From the NCBI GenBank assembly GCA_017613815.1, contig JAGADB010000136.1, positions 1 through 7,811 of the forward strand: a stretch of 7,811 bases of DNA, written 5' to 3'. This DNA is from Clostridia bacterium. Lineage in GTDB: Bacteria; Bacillota; Clostridia; Oscillospirales; CAG-382. Under the pieces are notes generated by a model. That model made no database searches, was not told the origin of the DNA, and worked only from the letters and a program-made list of their open reading frames with translations. The first letter of the stretch is position 1, and every line of letters starts with the position of its first letter. Made by a program: the position numbers and the translations under genes. Shown piece after piece: positions 6,801-7,811 of this stretch.

Positions 6801-7271
6801 AAATCCGAAGGAATCGTACGCCACAACGGTATATTTTATCGTTATGTCGTTTACGCCGTCGGACACAAACTCGTCTTTGTTTATGGCAAGCTTTATTCTC
6901 GCAACGTTCTGTATCTCGTCGCCTTTGAGAACGTTGCAGACCTTCTGCACGCCGCTCATTCCGTCTGCGGAAATGAACATCGTCGCGTCTTTATAGAATT
7001 TAGGGATGAAACTGATTGCAACCTTGCCCGCGGAATCGGCTTTGAACCTGCCGTAATACAGAGTTTCATAGTCTGCCGTAAGTCCGAACGACGGCGCGTC
7101 TGCGCCCGCAATTACAAACACGGAATATATTTTGTTTGCTTCACCGTAATATGTATACGAGTATTCACCTGTCACGTCGTCGGGATAGATATCGTCCAGC
7201 GCAAAAGCTGCAAGTGCCAGAAAGACGGAAATTATCACAAAAACGGCAAGAAATCTGCATTTTCCTTTCAT
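3891..7271 (-). CDS. Large secreted multidomain surface protein with C-terminal SLH repeats
   Basis: An 1126-residue exported protein. Signal peptide about 1-25: basic MKGKCR, hydrophobic FLAVFVIISVFLALAAFA. Residues 33-222 and 260-342 are beta-rich and partly Ig-like. Residues 385-440 are helical and resemble a FIVAR domain (A-H-AREIL...LSQATKTFEKTL). Two BIG2-like Ig domains follow at about 455-525 and 530-606 (VASVDKKGNITVHTPGEATITA). A cohesin-like beta sandwich spans about 609-728 (RVVPGGRTSVYVEA, then INGRIAEIVFKAADDA). An InlB B-repeat-like unit lies at 744-812 (TPNTGGTISKGPGDY...GYLFEGWFD). A Gly/Ser linker at 820-836 precedes a CHB_HEX_C-like domain at 845-922 (ARIYYTTDGSFPNTSSRIY). 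The SLH region at 950-1120 has two full units (983-1032 and 1042-1092; motifs ITRAE and IARSE) between two half units. SLH units bind pyruvylated wall polymers, anchoring the protein outside the cell. GGGGGAA ends four bases before the ATG. The ligand is unknown, and no catalytic domain is recognised. It has its own promoter and terminator. Confidence 0.92.
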   Translation of the reverse strand: MKGKCRFLAVFVIISVFLALAAFALDDIYPDDVTGEYSYTYYGEANKIYSVFVIAGADAPSFGLTADYETLYYGRFKADSAGKVAISFIPKFYKDATMFISADGMSGVQKVCNVLKGDEIQNVARIKLAINKDEFVSDGVNDITIKYTVVAYDSFGFESIPEEPIEFLIETESGDPVTGFHLVSSELETVTVLADIPEGTYKLVAKSGDVRKDVVFSVERAESEAEELEVFLNGESTSLLKYFDGMFRNDVNGGAFEPEYYEIAPKTYDQYGDAVPDEYYFTYAKMINDKAGEKVNLQAGRSVKFYPPDKPAIDETVKYQITVTSKKDKSFYDKFYIYIKGYTAYKSSVLSFYRVYYSSEQDCYNKIQSGEIVAASNGNSVPASKRWTTQEYIDTFVQAFEHAREILIRADGGEAFTDDELLRERQALSQATKTFEKTLAQGRYNPIRSIMFEEPNIDVPLGKNKTVRAITDPERPSDAVKYRSADPTIAKVYEDGKVEGISEGTTTIYASNESEEISTSYLVTVFKAITSFRYLKNEITTSAGVVLNPDVYIYPLDHSDTITYKSSKTKVASVDKKGNITVHTPGEATITATTKMGLTSYVDIIAVAPEFTANNARVVPGGRTSVYVEAKNGYDFANITLDIVSESEDLWVESVKDLELVKGFDNIIEYQASPVNVRWLNEKNSGVINGRIAEIVFKAADDAEYQNIKITVNVKVTNEKGEELVIDGASLEKTVLIGETDTYNVRLTPNTGGTISKGPGDYAYDTEVKLVASPNNGYLFEGWFDVNDKMVSNENPYTIVVRSDVYYRAKFKKSGPSYVSGGGGGGGSSGGGGGGSTVVQQQVSAVVANIPSGEIAKGTLVTLSTATLGARIYYTTDGSFPNTSSRIYSQPIPIVENGTIIRAIAAKSGMTNSTVAAFTYRFLEEAEVTAKITLKPDASTIKYISSSSPYPYIRPNDYATRYEVIDMTNRLFDITGVEKRITFPDLSGELAETVALFAGAGIINGYPDGTFKGNDGITRAEFVKIVGIMLGLPESNDENVSLWDISGHWAEGRIKSFVAKGYILGYPEGDFRPDNPIARSEVVTILNRVAGISNSECELEQYYEDLPKDHWAFAAIMNAAYIPQNQ
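4767..4813 (-). repeat. GC-rich triplet repeat encoding the polyglycine linker
   Basis: A 17-bp direct repeat, GCCGCCTCCGCCGCCGC on the + strand, occurs at 4767-4783 and 4797-4813, a 30-bp offset that preserves the frame. On the minus strand it encodes two glycine blocks split by two serines (residues about 821-835). It forms the flexible hinge between the InlB-like and CHB_HEX_C-like modules and could vary in length by slippage. Confidence 0.85.
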
Positions 7272-7287
7272 TGTGTTCCCCCAAATC

Positions 7288-7314
7288 CATCATCATTCGT
7301 CTGTTTTTGATGAT
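7288..7314 (-). promoter_or_regulatory. Inverted repeat in the leader of the SLH-protein gene
   Basis: ATCATCA (7289-7295) and TGATGAT (7308-7314) form a perfect 7-bp inverted repeat around a 12-base loop. It lies between the predicted transcription start (near 7322) and the ribosome binding site (7276-7282). In RNA it would be a modest hairpin just upstream of the Shine-Dalgarno; in DNA it could be an operator. No known motif is recognised. Confidence 0.35.
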
Positions 7315-7328
7315 TATAAATCAAAGTA

Positions 7329-7357
7329 ATTATACCATCTAAAACGCGCGTTGTCAA
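7329..7357 (-). promoter_or_regulatory. Consensus vegetative promoter for the SLH-protein gene
   Basis: Read on the minus strand, a perfect TTGACA (7357-7352) and TATAAT (7334-7329) are separated by 17 bp, with TGG directly before the -10 (extended -10). Transcription should start near 7322, about 50 bases before the ATG at 7271. Confidence 0.9.
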
Positions 7358-7406
7358 CAGTATTAAACCCTGTAAATAATTCCTTGAAATTAAGTTTTTC
7401 CAAAAC

Positions 7407-7432
7407 AAAAAGGCGCCGAAAGCGCCCTTTTT
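7407..7432 (-). terminator. Intrinsic terminator after the CAP-domain gene
   Basis: GGCGC (7412-7416) pairs with GCGCC (7422-7426) around a five-base loop. On the minus strand the stem is extended by a G-U pair and followed by five T residues (7411-7407). It lies 12 bases past the CAP-domain stop codon and before the SLH-gene promoter, which separates the two transcription units. Confidence 0.8.
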
Positions 7433-7443
7433 ATTTTATTCTT

Positions 7444-7811
7444 TTATTTGAAAATCAGCATTGCCGCGGTGTACTTGTATTTCGAATTTCCGTCGTAATA
7501 CATGCCGAGCCCACAAAAACTGTTGTCGGATAGAAGTATTCTCTTGTGCCGCTCCGAATTACGCCAGCCGTTCATGCATATAAACGCATTCTTTGCGCCG
7601 GCGCAAATGTTTTCGCCCCACGACGTCCACTTGTAACCCGGATTATAGTAAAGATACCTCTGTATTCCCGTGCTCGAATATTCGCCGGTATGCGTGAGAT
7701 TTTCGGTTTCCGCCATATATTTCGCGTGTCCTGTGCACGACTGAGAGGCGTTTTCGTCGTGCAGCAAAACGTTTTTGCCTTTACGGTACCTGTATGAATT
7801 CAGCACGTCGG
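7444..7811 (-). CDS. CAP/SCP-domain protein (cysteine-rich secretory family), C-terminal part
   Basis: About 121 residues of a CAP (SCP/PR1-like) domain are visible, and the frame stays open to the window edge. Family signatures in order are LNSYRYRKGKNVLLHDENASQSCTGHAKYMA (first helices), LTHTG with the cavity histidine, SWGENICAG with the cavity glutamate, and NGWRNSERHKRILL with the second Glu/His pair. The end is CGLGMYYDGNSKYKYTAAMLIFK, the usual GxG strand and final strand. The full set of cavity residues appears present. CAP proteins of Gram-positive bacteria are normally exported; here the signal peptide and any wall-binding or linker region would lie beyond 7811. A GTG at 7806-7804 falls inside the first CAP helix and should not be taken as the start. 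Three cysteines are visible. Same strand as the SLH-protein gene but with a terminator between them. Confidence 0.85.
   Translation of the reverse strand, partial: DVLNSYRYRKGKNVLLHDENASQSCTGHAKYMAETENLTHTGEYSSTGIQRYLYYNPGYKWTSWGENICAGAKNAFICMNGWRNSERHKRILLSDNSFCGLGMYYDGNSKYKYTAAMLIFK

Noticed and set aside
6168..7310. 380-codon open frame on the + strand opposite the SLH-protein gene
   Set aside because: It is a shadow of the minus-strand gene. The translation is rich in Arg, Val, Phe and Tyr with no recognisable domain, whereas the opposite strand encodes a clear signal peptide and modular domains and has its own promoter.
7444..7806. GTG at 7806 as the true start of the CAP-domain gene
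   Set aside because: The codon before it is open to the window edge, the start would fall inside the first CAP helix, and no signal peptide would be present. The gene is treated as partial.

Overview
The window looks like chromosomal DNA of a Gram-positive, probably clostridial, bacterium. Supporting signs are the PNPase C-terminus, strong purine-rich Shine-Dalgarno sites, two textbook vegetative sigma-factor promoters, and a large exported protein ending in S-layer homology (SLH) units beside a CAP/SCP-domain protein. Gene density is high and base composition is fairly even. I see no phage genes, insertion sequences, tRNA, rRNA or CRISPR array.

Left part (2-2408, + strand): the 3' end of pnp (polynucleotide phosphorylase, S1 domain), an intrinsic terminator, then a tight cluster of three genes. 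These are an RsuA/RluB-family pseudouridine synthase, a small GNAT-like protein and an MscS-type mechanosensitive channel. The terminator's U-tract ends only 14 bases before the rluB-type start codon, so expression of this cluster from upstream must pass through that hairpin.

Middle (2409-3880, + strand): a 154-bp intergenic region holds inverted repeats and a perfect TTGACA-17-TATAAT promoter with an extended -10. It drives a MinD-like deviant Walker A ATPase and, 28 bp later, a methylglyoxal-synthase (MgsA) homologue. The MgsA-like protein keeps the fold and length of the family, but the positions of its catalytic Asp and His residues and part of its phosphate loop are substituted, so it is unlikely to make methylglyoxal. 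In many clostridia minD and mgsA lie in one min/rodA cluster. This pair, without minE or rodA, looks like a duplicated and repurposed fragment of that cluster and is the most interesting part of the window. A strong bidirectional terminator closes the unit.

Right part (3891-7811, - strand): a 1126-residue secreted modular surface protein (Ig-like, FIVAR-like, two BIG2-like, cohesin-like, InlB-B-repeat-like, Gly/Ser linker, CHB_HEX_C-like, SLH) has its own perfect consensus promoter. Upstream of it is the C-terminal part of a CAP-domain protein that runs off the window edge and ends at its own terminator. Both are probably envelope proteins, and the terminator and promoter between them suggest separate transcription.
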